The translations under genes were made by a program, and so were the position numbers. A stretch of DNA of 64,000 nucleotides from Fodinibacter sp963811825 (GTDB lineage: Bacteria; Actinomycetota; Actinomycetes; Actinomycetales; Dermatophilaceae). Shown piece by piece: positions 17,729 through 25,159 of this stretch (positions are counted from its first letter, which is position 1; each line of letters opens with the position of its first letter). Where the stretch lies: NCBI GenBank assembly GCA_963811825.1, contig CAWESS010000024.1:1-64000 (forward strand), given 5' to 3'. The notes under the pieces were generated by a model. That model had not been told where the DNA came from. It worked only from the letters and a program-made list of their open reading frames with translations, and ran no database searches.

Positions 17729-19342
17729 GCGACTACGGGCACGAGCTCGAGTTCGGGCTGTTCCCGACCCCGGATGCCGCTCGCGCCCACCACGTGCTCG
17801 AGCTCGCCGCCGTGGCCGAGGTGAGCGGCCTGGACCTCGTCACCGTGCAGGACCACCCGTACCAGGCGCGCCACCTCGACGCCTGGACCCTGCTCTCGGT
17901 GATCGCCGCGCGCACGACGCACGCTGCGGGTGGCCCTCAACGTCGCGAACCTGCCCCTGCGCAACCCCGTCGTCCTCGCCCGGTCGGCCGCGTCGCTCGA
18001 TCTCCTGAGCGGCGGCCGCGTCGAGCTGGGCCTCGGCACCGGGGCGTTCTGGGACGCCATCGAGGCCGCGGGCGGCATCCGACTCACCCCGGGCGAGGCC
18101 GTCGACGCGCTGGAGGAGGCCATCGCGGTCATCCGCGGGCTGTGGGTCGGTGAGGGCAGCGTGCGGGTCGACGGCACCCACCACCGGGCCCGTGGCCTGC
18201 ACTCGGGGCCGGCGCCGGCCCACCCGATGGGCATCTGGGTCGGCGCCTACAAGCCGCGGATGCTGCGCCTCACCGGCCGCCTCGCCGACGGCTGGCTGCC
18301 GAGCCAGGGGTATGCAGCCCCCGACACCCTCGGCCCGATGAACGCCCGCATCGACGAGGCAGCGACTGCCGCCGGCCGCGCGCCCGAGGCCGTCCGCCGG
18401 CTCTACAACGTGTCCGGGTCCTTCGGTGCCGGCGGCGGGTTCCTGCGTGGTCGGCCGGGCGAGTGGGCCGAGCAGCTGGCCGAGCTCACCCTCGAGCAGG
18501 GCATGGCCACCTACATCCTCGGCACCGACGACCCCGACGACGTGCGCCGCTTCGGTGAGGAGGTCGCCCCCGCCGTGCGCGACCTCGTGGCCACCGAGCG
18601 TGAGCGGCGCGCCACGACACCGTCGGATGCCGTGTCGCCCGTCCCCGACGAGGCCTCGCCGGATCGTGTGGAGACGTCGACCGCGGGCGGCGAGTTCGTC
18701 ACTGCTGCAGGCACTTCAGCGTCCGAGAACCGGCCGGTCGTCACGCCGACGCCCGACGACGGAAGCCGGCTGACCGGCATCCTGCCGTGGGACGAGGCGA
18801 GCCGTCCGACCTACCCGCGCCGCCCGACCCCGCAGGAGCAGGCGAGCTACGGGCCGGCCCAGCTCGCCGTGCCGCAGCACCTCGTGGACGTGCACGACCA
18901 CCTGCGGGCCGAGCTGACGCAGGTGCGCGACGTCGTCGACCAGGTCGTGCGCGGACACCTCCAGGTGGGGGCGGCGCGGTCCGCGGTCAACGCGATGACG
19001 ATGCGCCAGAACAACTGGACGCTCGGGGCGTACTGCGAGTCGTACTGCCGGATCGTCACGGGGCACCACTCGCTCGAGGACGCCGCGCTGTTCCCGCACC
19101 TGCGAGCCAGCGACCCCGACGCCCGGCCGGTCATCGACCGGCTCGAGGAGGAGCACGAGGTGATCCACGACGTGCTCGACGACGTCGACCGGGCCCTCGT
19201 GGCGCTCGTGTCCGACGAGCCCGGGGCGCTCGACCGGTTGCGGCACGTCGTCGACCTGCTCACCGACACCCTGCTCTCCCACCTGGCCTACGAGGAGCGC
19301 GAGCTGCTGCACCCGCTGGCCCAGCACGGCATGACCCGCTGA
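17725..19342 (+). CDS. Luciferase-like (F420/FMN) monooxygenase fused to a hemerythrin HHE domain (frameshifted)
   Basis: About 538 residues. The N-terminal 270 residues are a luciferase-like TIM barrel: HELEFGLFPTP, VTVQDHPYQARHLDAWTLLS, ALNVANLPLRNPVVLARSAA, LGLGTGAFWDAIEAAGG and a PMGIWVGAYKPRML strand. A Pro/Thr-rich linker of about 70 residues follows. The C-terminal hemerythrin bundle shows di-iron ligands in HDHLRAEL, HHSLEDAALFPHL, EEEHEVIHDVL and HLAYEERELLHPL. The frame breaks once near 17925 inside the barrel. Luciferase-like enzymes use reduced F420 or FMN; hemerythrin domains bind O2 or NO through di-iron. Their fusion suggests an oxygen- or NO-linked redox role. Substrate unknown. 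Confidence 0.75.
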
Positions 19343-19373
19343 TCGCCGAGAGGCCAAGAGTGGCGGCGAGGGG

Positions 19374-19952
19374 TCAGGCGGTGTGCGCGGCCTCGAGGGC
19401 GAGCAGGTGCTCCTTGGCCGCCGGTCCACCGGCGTAGCCGCCGACGCCTCCTGCCGCGGGCAGCACGCGGTGGCAGGGCAGCACGATGCACAGCGGGTTC
19501 GCGCCGAGGGCCGTCCCCACGGCCCGCGCGGCCCCGGGGTGGTCCACCGCTGACGCCAGCACGGAATACGTCGTGCGCTCGCCGTAGCCGACCGTGGCCG
19601 CGAGCCCGGTCAGCACCTCCCGCTGGAACGCCGTCGCCAGGGCCAGGTCCGCAGGCACGTCGACCGAGCGGGCAGCGCCGGTGAGGTAGGCCGCGAGAGC
19701 CCGGCGAACGGCATCCGTCGGTGCGGGGTGGCGCAGCACGCGAGGGCTGACCGAGCCCGCGATGCGGGTCAGCCACCGCTCCTCGGATGCCGTGTCCGGT
19801 GCGTACGCGCACGTCACCACCGCGCCACTCGGGCGCACGGCGATGAGCAGCCGCCCGACGGCGGTGTCCTCGAGCACGTAGGAGACGTCGGTGGGCTCGA
19901 GGACGGGCGGGCCGGTCAGCGGTGGGTCGAAGGTGGCGAAGGGGTTGGTCAT
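19374..19952 (-). CDS. ogt: Methylated-DNA--protein-cysteine methyltransferase
   Basis: A protein of 192 residues that removes alkyl groups from O6-guanine in DNA by transfer to its own cysteine. The acceptor motif IVLPCHRVLP is followed by GGVGGYAGGPAAKEHLLALE, the usual C-terminus, and preceded by the DNA-binding GTALGANP region. Its ATG overlaps the stop of the upstream sigma factor (ATGA), so both are expressed together. No Ada-type regulatory domain is present. Confidence 0.9.
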   Translation of the reverse strand: MTNPFATFDPPLTGPPVLEPTDVSYVLEDTAVGRLLIAVRPSGAVVTCAYAPDTASEERWLTRIAGSVSPRVLRHPAPTDAVRRALAAYLTGAARSVDVPADLALATAFQREVLTGLAATVGYGERTTYSVLASAVDHPGAARAVGTALGANPLCIVLPCHRVLPAAGGVGGYAGGPAAKEHLLALEAAHTA

Positions 19953-20437
19953 GGCTGGTCCTGGAGGTCGAGGGGGAGGTCCACGCGGAGGGTGGCGATG
20001 GCGTCGCTGACGAGGCGCCGGCTCATGCCGGGTGAGGTGCCGAGCGCGGCCGCCACGGCGCGGTGGTCGAGGTCGCCGACGAAGCGGAGCACCACGGCAT
20101 CCCGCTGACGTTGCGGTAGGGCGGCGACCCGCGCCCACAGGTCGCCGTCGGGCACCTCGGGCAGGTGGTGGGTCGGTGCCTCGTGAAGCAGCGAGAGGTC
20201 CTCGTGCGGGGTCGTGCGGCGGGCCGAGCGGTGGTGGTCCATCGCGCAGCGGTGCGTGATCGTGAGGAGCCACGAGCGCAGGTTGCGCGCGTGGGTGAGC
20301 CGCGGATAGGCGGCCAGCGCCTGGGTCCAGGCCTGCTGCGCGACGTCGTCGCCGTGGCCGGGCGCGAGGCCGTGGGCGAGTCGGGCGACGTCGCGCCAGT
20401 GCTCGTCGACGAGGTGCTGGAAGGGGGGAAGGCTCAC
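19949..20437 (-). CDS. ECF-type RNA polymerase sigma factor
   Basis: A protein of 162 residues, GTG start. Region 2 is DEHWRDVARLAHGLAPGHGD through LRSWLLTITHRCAMDHHRSA; region 4 is LPQRQRDAVVLRFVGDLDHR followed by the VAAALGTSPGMSRRLVSDAI recognition helix. It is transcribed with ogt. No anti-sigma factor is adjacent. The pairing suggests a role in stress-responsive or constitutive expression of the repair gene; the stimulus is not evident. Confidence 0.8.
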   Translation of the reverse strand: MSLPPFQHLVDEHWRDVARLAHGLAPGHGDDVAQQAWTQALAAYPRLTHARNLRSWLLTITHRCAMDHHRSARRTTPHEDLSLLHEAPTHHLPEVPDGDLWARVAALPQRQRDAVVLRFVGDLDHRAVAAALGTSPGMSRRLVSDAIATLRVDLPLDLQDQP

Positions 20438-20555
20438 GATGGTGCAACGGTATGCCGGGTGGGAGTGTGAGTGCGGGCCCCACGAAGATGCCGGTCGCGG
20501 CGTGGCGGATGTCGGTACCGCCCCGCGGCGGCGCCCGGTGTGAAACCGTTGCCGG

Positions 20556-21398
20556 GTGGAGGTCGTGTCGGAGGCGCTCGAGGCGCCCAAGCCGCAGCAG
20601 CGCCGCCCCCTGGTCATCGCGCACCGGGGGGCGAGCGACGAGGAGCCCGAGCACACCCTGCGGGCCTACCGGAAGGCGTTCTCCCACGGCTCCGACGGGG
20701 TCGAGTGCGACGTGCGGCTCACGGCCGACCATCACCTCGTGTGCGTGCACGACCGTCGCATCGAGCGGACGTCCAACGGCCGGGGGGTGGTCTCAGCGCT
20801 CGAGCTGGCCCGCCTGGAAGAGCTCGACTGGGCCTCGTGGAAGACCGCGCACCGGCCCGGCGACACCGAGCTTCCCGATGCGGACCCCGAGCGCGGCCAC
20901 CTGCTCACCCTGCGGCGGCTGCTCGACACCCTCGTCGACACCCGCCAGGAGGTCGTCACCCTCATCGAGACCAAGCACCCCACGCGCCACGGCGGTGATG
21001 TCGAGAAGGCGCTGGTGCAGGTGCTGCGGGCCTTCGACCTGGCCGAGGGCGACCTGCCGGGACGCCCGCACGTGCGGATGATGTCGTTCTCCCACCGGGC
21101 GCTCCAGCGTGCACACAAGCTGGCCCCGAAGCTGCCGCTCGTGTACCTCGTCGACGCCACGAGGCCGAAGTGGACGTGGGACGGCATCCTGCCCAAGGGG
21201 ATCGGCGCCGTCGGCATCGACGTGCGCATGCTGCGCACCCGCAAGGCGGTGCGCGCCTTCCAGCGTCGCGGCCACGACGTCTACGTCTGGACCGTCGACA
21301 CCGACGACGACATCGACCGGTGCCTCGAGCTCGGGGTCGACGTCATCATCACCAACCGGCCTGCACACGTGATCGACCGGATGGGCCCCACGCGTTAG
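20556..21398 (+). CDS. glpQ: Glycerophosphodiester phosphodiesterase
   Basis: A protein of 280 residues of the GDPD TIM-barrel family, which hydrolyses glycerophosphodiesters to glycerol-3-phosphate and an alcohol. Visible motifs: VIAHRGASDEEPEHT (catalytic HR and metal-binding E), DGVECDVRLTADHHLVCVHD (second catalytic His and ExD metal site), and a C-terminal VYVWTVDTDDDIDRCLELGV with IITNRP. No signal peptide, so cytoplasmic. The start GTG 20556 is not strongly supported. Confidence 0.85.
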   Translation: MEVVSEALEAPKPQQRRPLVIAHRGASDEEPEHTLRAYRKAFSHGSDGVECDVRLTADHHLVCVHDRRIERTSNGRGVVSALELARLEELDWASWKTAHRPGDTELPDADPERGHLLTLRRLLDTLVDTRQEVVTLIETKHPTRHGGDVEKALVQVLRAFDLAEGDLPGRPHVRMMSFSHRALQRAHKLAPKLPLVYLVDATRPKWTWDGILPKGIGAVGIDVRMLRTRKAVRAFQRRGHDVYVWTVDTDDDIDRCLELGVDVIITNRPAHVIDRMGPTR

Positions 21399-21407
21399 GT
21401 TTGCCCG

Positions 21408-21506
21408 GTGACTCCGCCGCCTCCTCCCCATTCGCACTCGGACGACGACGACGACGACGCGGTCTGGTCGGCTCGCGCCGCACCGGTGAGACCGGTCTGG
21501 TCGTGA
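21408..21506 (+). CDS. 32-codon Pro/Asp leader ORF or displaced N-terminus of the ATPase gene
   Basis: GTG 21408 lies exactly 12 nt after the start of TAGGTT, the leaderless-promoter spacing used by other genes in this window. The frame encodes VTPPPPPHSHSDDDDDDAVW and ends in a TGA that overlaps the GTG of the next gene (GTGA). A (GAC)6 trinucleotide run encodes the Asp tract. Either this is a short coupled leader peptide or a one-base error has split off the N-terminus of the ATPase. Confidence 0.4.
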   Translation: MTPPPPPHSHSDDDDDDAVWSARAAPVRPVWS

Positions 21507-21940
21507 CCGAGTCCGCAGGCCCCGGCGCCGACAGCATCATCTGCACGGTCCGTCCGCCCCACGAGCCCGCGTCGGTCGGCCGCATCCGCCGCGAGATCGT
21601 CGCCGACCTGCAGACCCGCGACCTGCCCGACGATCTCGTCGACGAGGCCGAGCTCGTCGCCTCCGAGCTGGTCACCAATGCCCTGCGCCATGCCCGCCCG
21701 CTGTCCGACGGCACGATCCGGGTGCGGTGGAAGATCCGCGGCGAGGTCGTCGAGGTCGAGGTCACGGACTCGGGCGGCGAGACCGTGCCCCACCCCGCAC
21801 CGCGCACCGTGTGGCTCTCCTCGGGCCGAGGGCTGCGGATCGTGCGGTCCATCGCCCACGAGTGGGGAGTCACCGAGGACCGCACGGGCACCGTCGTCTG
21901 GGCCACGCTCGGTGGCCCGAGCCGGCGCCGCGCGACCTGA
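21503..21940 (+). CDS. Anti-sigma/SpoIIAB-like ATP-binding protein (HATPase_c_2)
   Basis: A protein of 145 residues in this frame. The GHKL ATPase core is recognisable: DDLVDEAELVASELVTNALR with the N-box Asn, VEVEVTDSGGETVP as the G1 box (DxGG), and SSGRGLRIVRSIAHEWGV as the G2 region. Single-domain proteins of this type in actinobacteria are serine kinases/anti-sigma factors of the RsbW family. No partner sigma or antagonist gene is adjacent. The true N-terminus may begin at 21408. Confidence 0.75.
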   Translation: MTESAGPGADSIICTVRPPHEPASVGRIRREIVADLQTRDLPDDLVDEAELVASELVTNALRHARPLSDGTIRVRWKIRGEVVEVEVTDSGGETVPHPAPRTVWLSSGRGLRIVRSIAHEWGVTEDRTGTVVWATLGGPSRRRAT

Positions 21941-21969
21941 GCCCTCGCTCTCCCGTTAGGGTGACGCGC

Positions 21970-22860
21970 ATGGGCAAGGCATCTCGACGTCAGCATGGAA
22001 CCGAGCGCGGCACTCGTCGCTCCCGACCGGGGCCGGTGCCCTTCGAGCGGCGGCCCTTCGAGGGCCTCGTGGGGGAGACCGACTGGGTCGCCATGCGCGA
22101 GATCCTGCCGGCGGCGACCGCCACCGTGACCGTGCGCGCCGAGCACGTCCCCGAGGGCGCGCCCAGCGAGGTCACCGTCGCGACCGTGCTGCCGATGGCC
22201 TGGCCCGGCCTGCACCGCGCCGACGGCACCGTGCTCATCGGCACCCAGTCGGGCAACGCCAGCGGTGACGCCTCGCGCGACCTCGCCGGCCAGCTGCTCG
22301 CGGCCCTGTCCGCCGAGGCCGGCAGCCCTGTCGTCACGACGGCAGCCGCCACCGCCGACAGCCCACGCCTGCAGGACGTGCTCGCCGACGGCTCCACCTT
22401 CGAGGTCACCGTCCACGAGGGATTCGACTTCTGGGTCGAGGGCCAGGACCTCGAGGGGGATGCCGCGGCGTCCCTCGAGCGGGCCAACGAGACGGTCGTG
22501 CCCACCACCAAGATGGCGGCCCTGCCGTCGGCGTACTGGGTGCGCATCGGCGACCGGTCGCACATCCGCCACGTCCTGCCCGACGACGAGGACGCCGCCA
22601 CGGACGCCCTCGCCCGGCTGCACGCCAGCGGCGACGACGCCCTCGGTGGCGACACCCGCCTGCTCGGCGCCTTCCGCGCCTGCGGGCTGCTCGTCCCCGT
22701 CTGGGACCTCGACCCCGAGCTCGAGGCCGACGACTACGAGGACGAGCTCACCGCCTGGGCCGGGCGGTATGCCGCGGCGCTCGCCTCGACCGAGTCCCTC
22801 ACCGCCGAGGAGCGCCGGGCCCGCTCGGGCCTGCTCAGCCGTCAGGTGACCCTGCGCTGA
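21970..22860 (+). CDS. DUF5926 family protein
   Basis: A protein of 296 residues. The basic N-terminus MGKASRRQHGTERGTRR followed by PFERRPFEGLVGETDWVAMR and LPAATATVTV is characteristic of DUF5926, a conserved actinobacterial family without known function. The body is soluble, acidic and without membrane spans. TAGGGT begins 13 nt before the ATG, so the transcript is probably leaderless. The stop TGA shares its last A with the ATG of the next gene (TGATG), so the glycosyltransferase is translationally coupled. Confidence 0.85.
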   Translation: MGKASRRQHGTERGTRRSRPGPVPFERRPFEGLVGETDWVAMREILPAATATVTVRAEHVPEGAPSEVTVATVLPMAWPGLHRADGTVLIGTQSGNASGDASRDLAGQLLAALSAEAGSPVVTTAAATADSPRLQDVLADGSTFEVTVHEGFDFWVEGQDLEGDAAASLERANETVVPTTKMAALPSAYWVRIGDRSHIRHVLPDDEDAATDALARLHASGDDALGGDTRLLGAFRACGLLVPVWDLDPELEADDYEDELTAWAGRYAAALASTESLTAEERRARSGLLSRQVTLR

Positions 22861-23591
22861 TGAGTGCGCTCGCCGCGCAGGTGGCCGCCGTCATCCCCTG
22901 CAAGGACGAGGCCGACCGCATCGCGGCCACGGTGCGGGCGGTGGCGTCCCTGCCGCAGGTCGGCCGGGTCGTCGTCGTGGACGACGGCAGCACCGACGAC
23001 ACCTCGCGGGTGGCCCGTGAGGCCGGCGCCGACGTCGTGCGGCACGAACGCAACCGGGGCAAGGCCGCCGCGCTGGAGACCGGTGCCCGCCGGGTGCGCG
23101 AGCTCGAGCGCGAGGATGCCGCGGCCCCCTGGCGCGCCGCCCTCCTCTTCGTCGACGGTGACCTCCAGGAGACCGCGGCCAACCTCGGGGTGCTGACCGC
23201 GGCGGTCCTGGACGGCACGGCCGACATGACGATCGCGACCCTCCCGGCGCAGATCACGGCGGGGGGCGGGAGGGGGCTCGTCGTGAACCTGGCGCGGGGC
23301 GGCATCCGGCACCTCACCGGGTTCACCGCGGTGCAGCCGCTGTCGGGCATGCGCTGCGTCGGCCCCCGGGCCTTCGACGCCGCGACCCCGCTCGCGCGGG
23401 GCTGGGGGGTCGAGACCGCGCTCACCGTCGACGTGCTGCGCGCCGGCCTCACCGTGCTCGAGGTGCCCTGCGAGCTCCAGCACCGGGTCAGCGGCTCGGA
23501 CTGGCGCGGTCAGGTGCACCGCGCCGGCCAGTACCGCGACGTGTGGCTCGCGCTGGTCGCCCGCGGCTGGCGGCCGTGGCACCGCGCCTGA
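22860..23591 (+). CDS. Family 2 glycosyltransferase
   Basis: A protein of 243 residues with a GT-A fold: AAVIPCKDEADRIAATVRAV at the N-terminus (nucleotide-sugar binding), VVVVDDGSTDDTSRVAREAG, NRGKAAALETGA and LLFVDGDLQE as the DxD metal site. The C-terminal part (QPLSGMRCVGPRAFDAA, GWGVETALTVDV) matches bacterial DPM-synthase-like enzymes without membrane spans. It probably transfers a sugar to a polyprenyl phosphate or lipid. Its neighbour is a polyprenol-phosphomannose-type membrane transferase, so it may supply the lipid-linked donor. Confidence 0.85.
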   Translation: MSALAAQVAAVIPCKDEADRIAATVRAVASLPQVGRVVVVDDGSTDDTSRVAREAGADVVRHERNRGKAAALETGARRVRELEREDAAAPWRAALLFVDGDLQETAANLGVLTAAVLDGTADMTIATLPAQITAGGGRGLVVNLARGGIRHLTGFTAVQPLSGMRCVGPRAFDAATPLARGWGVETALTVDVLRAGLTVLEVPCELQHRVSGSDWRGQVHRAGQYRDVWLALVARGWRPWHRA

Positions 23592-25159
23592 CCGGGGCGT
23601 ACCGGCTCTGCGTCGGTCTGGCCGTCGCGCTCCTGCTGCTCGTCGGCGCGTCCGGGCCGAATGCCGCGATGCCCGACCTCGCCCCGCGCGGGTGGGCACC
23701 CGGCACCCTGGTGCCGGTCACGCTGGGGCCGGGGGTGGTCACGGGGCTGCTGTGGACGGCATACGTCATCGGGGGTGTGGCGGTCCTCCTCGGCCTGCGG
23801 GCCCGGGTCGAGGCGCTGCGCTCGTGGGCGGTGCCGCTGGTGCTCGGGGGCCTGGCGCTGCTCACCGCGCCGTTCGGGTCTGCTGACCACGTCAACTACC
23901 TCGCGTACGGGCGCATCCTCGTGGGCGGGGGTGACCCGTGGGTCGAGGCGCCGATCGACTGGGCCGGCGGCACCGATCCGGTGACGAGCCGGGTCGAGGA
24001 GCCGTGGACGACCGAGCCCAGCGTCTACGGGCCGTTCGGCACGCTGCTGCACGGGCTGTCGGCGCTCGTCGGGGGTGACTCGCTGCGCCAGGGGGTCTGG
24101 GTCTGGCAGGTGCTCGTGGTGATGGCCTGGCTCGGCGTGCGGTGGCTGCTGCGCCGGGTGCTCGACCCGCAGGCGCACGGCCGGGTCGACGTGCTGTGGA
24201 CGCTCAACCCGCTCGTCTTCGGCGTCGGGGTGCTCGGTGCCCACATCGACATCGTCGCGGCGGCGCTCGCGGTGGCCGCGGTCGGGGTCGTCGCCGTGCG
24301 CCCGGGGCTCGCCGGGGCGGCGCTCGGTGGCGGCGTCGTGGCGCTGGCCGGCTCGACGAAGTTCACGTATGGCGTGGTGGGGGTCGGCATCGTCGTCGCC
24401 TGGTGGGTGGTGGGCCACCGGTCGGGTGGGCTCGTGCGTCGCCTCGTCGCGCTCGCCGGGGGGTTCGTCGTGGTCGCCGGGGTGCTGCACCTGTGGGCCG
24501 GGCCGCACGTCTACGACCAGCTGGGGCGCTCGCGCCAGGCCGTGTCACTGGCGACCCCGTGGCGTCCGCTGCTCGAGTGGGCTCGGGTGTCGTACGGCGA
24601 CGCGCCCACCCGGTACGCGATCAGCGTGGCCGCGGCCGTGCTGGCGGTGGTGCTCGCGGGGTGCCTGCTGCGCCTGAGCCGCCCCGCCGGCCCCGGTACT
24701 TTCTCGCCCGATGCCGGAAGGTTCACCTTCGCCCCGGAACAGTTCCCCGGCGAAGGTGAACCTTCCGGTGCGAAGAACTCCCCGACCCCCTCGGATGCCG
24801 TGGCACCCGTCGCCCTCGTGGCACCGGTTGCGCTGTGGGTCACGGCCTGCCTGTCGCTGGCGTTCTCGCTCGCAGCGCCCTACTCGCTGCCGTGGTACGA
24901 CCTGCTCGTCTGGGCCGCGCTGCCCGCCCTGCTCCCCGGCCTCGTCGACCTCGTCGCCCTCGTGCGGCTGACGGCGCTCGCGATCGCCTACGTCCCCGGG
25001 CGGGTGCTCGGGATGACCCCGGCGATCGAGGACCTGACGCTCGGGGTGCGCCGCGGGGTCGTGCCGTGGGTGGGGCTGCTGCTCTGGGTCGTCGTCATCG
25101 TCGCTGGCGTGCGGAGCGGGTCTGCGCCGCGGCGCGCGCCTCGTCGAGCAGGTACGTGA
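23576..25159 (+). CDS. Membrane mannosyltransferase-like protein (MptA/MptB/GT87-like)
   Basis: About 527 residues with some twelve membrane spans. In the first extracellular loop DHVNYLAYGRILVGGGDPWV has the acidic site and YGRI/GDPW pattern of polyprenol-phosphomannose-dependent alpha-1,6-mannosyltransferases, and EPSVYGPFGTLLHGLSAL follows. GTG 23576 overlaps the end of the GT2 gene. A perfect 20-bp palindrome (24714-24768) is embedded in frame and encodes a hydrophilic loop before the last spans. The final 65 bp overlap the convergent gene. Likely role: building lipomannan-type envelope polysaccharide. Confidence 0.8.
   Translation: MAPRLTGAYRLCVGLAVALLLLVGASGPNAAMPDLAPRGWAPGTLVPVTLGPGVVTGLLWTAYVIGGVAVLLGLRARVEALRSWAVPLVLGGLALLTAPFGSADHVNYLAYGRILVGGGDPWVEAPIDWAGGTDPVTSRVEEPWTTEPSVYGPFGTLLHGLSALVGGDSLRQGVWVWQVLVVMAWLGVRWLLRRVLDPQAHGRVDVLWTLNPLVFGVGVLGAHIDIVAAALAVAAVGVVAVRPGLAGAALGGGVVALAGSTKFTYGVVGVGIVVAWWVVGHRSGGLVRRLVALAGGFVVVAGVLHLWAGPHVYDQLGRSRQAVSLATPWRPLLEWARVSYGDAPTRYAISVAAAVLAVVLAGCLLRLSRPAGPGTFSPDAGRFTFAPEQFPGEGEPSGAKNSPTPSDAVAPVALVAPVALWVTACLSLAFSLAAPYSLPWYDLLVWAALPALLPGLVDLVALVRLTALAIAYVPGRVLGMTPAIEDLTLGVRRGVVPWVGLLLWVVVIVAGVRSGSAPRRAPRRAGT
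24714..24768. repeat. Perfect 20-bp palindrome inside the mannosyltransferase gene
   Basis: Arms CCGGAAGGTTCACCTTCGCC (24714-24733) and its exact reverse complement (24749-24768) flank a 15-nt loop that itself contains GGAAC-A-GTTCC. It is translated in frame as a charged, membrane-free loop. Such in-frame palindromic insertions resemble REP/RPE-type elements. No second copy was found in this window. Confidence 0.85.
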
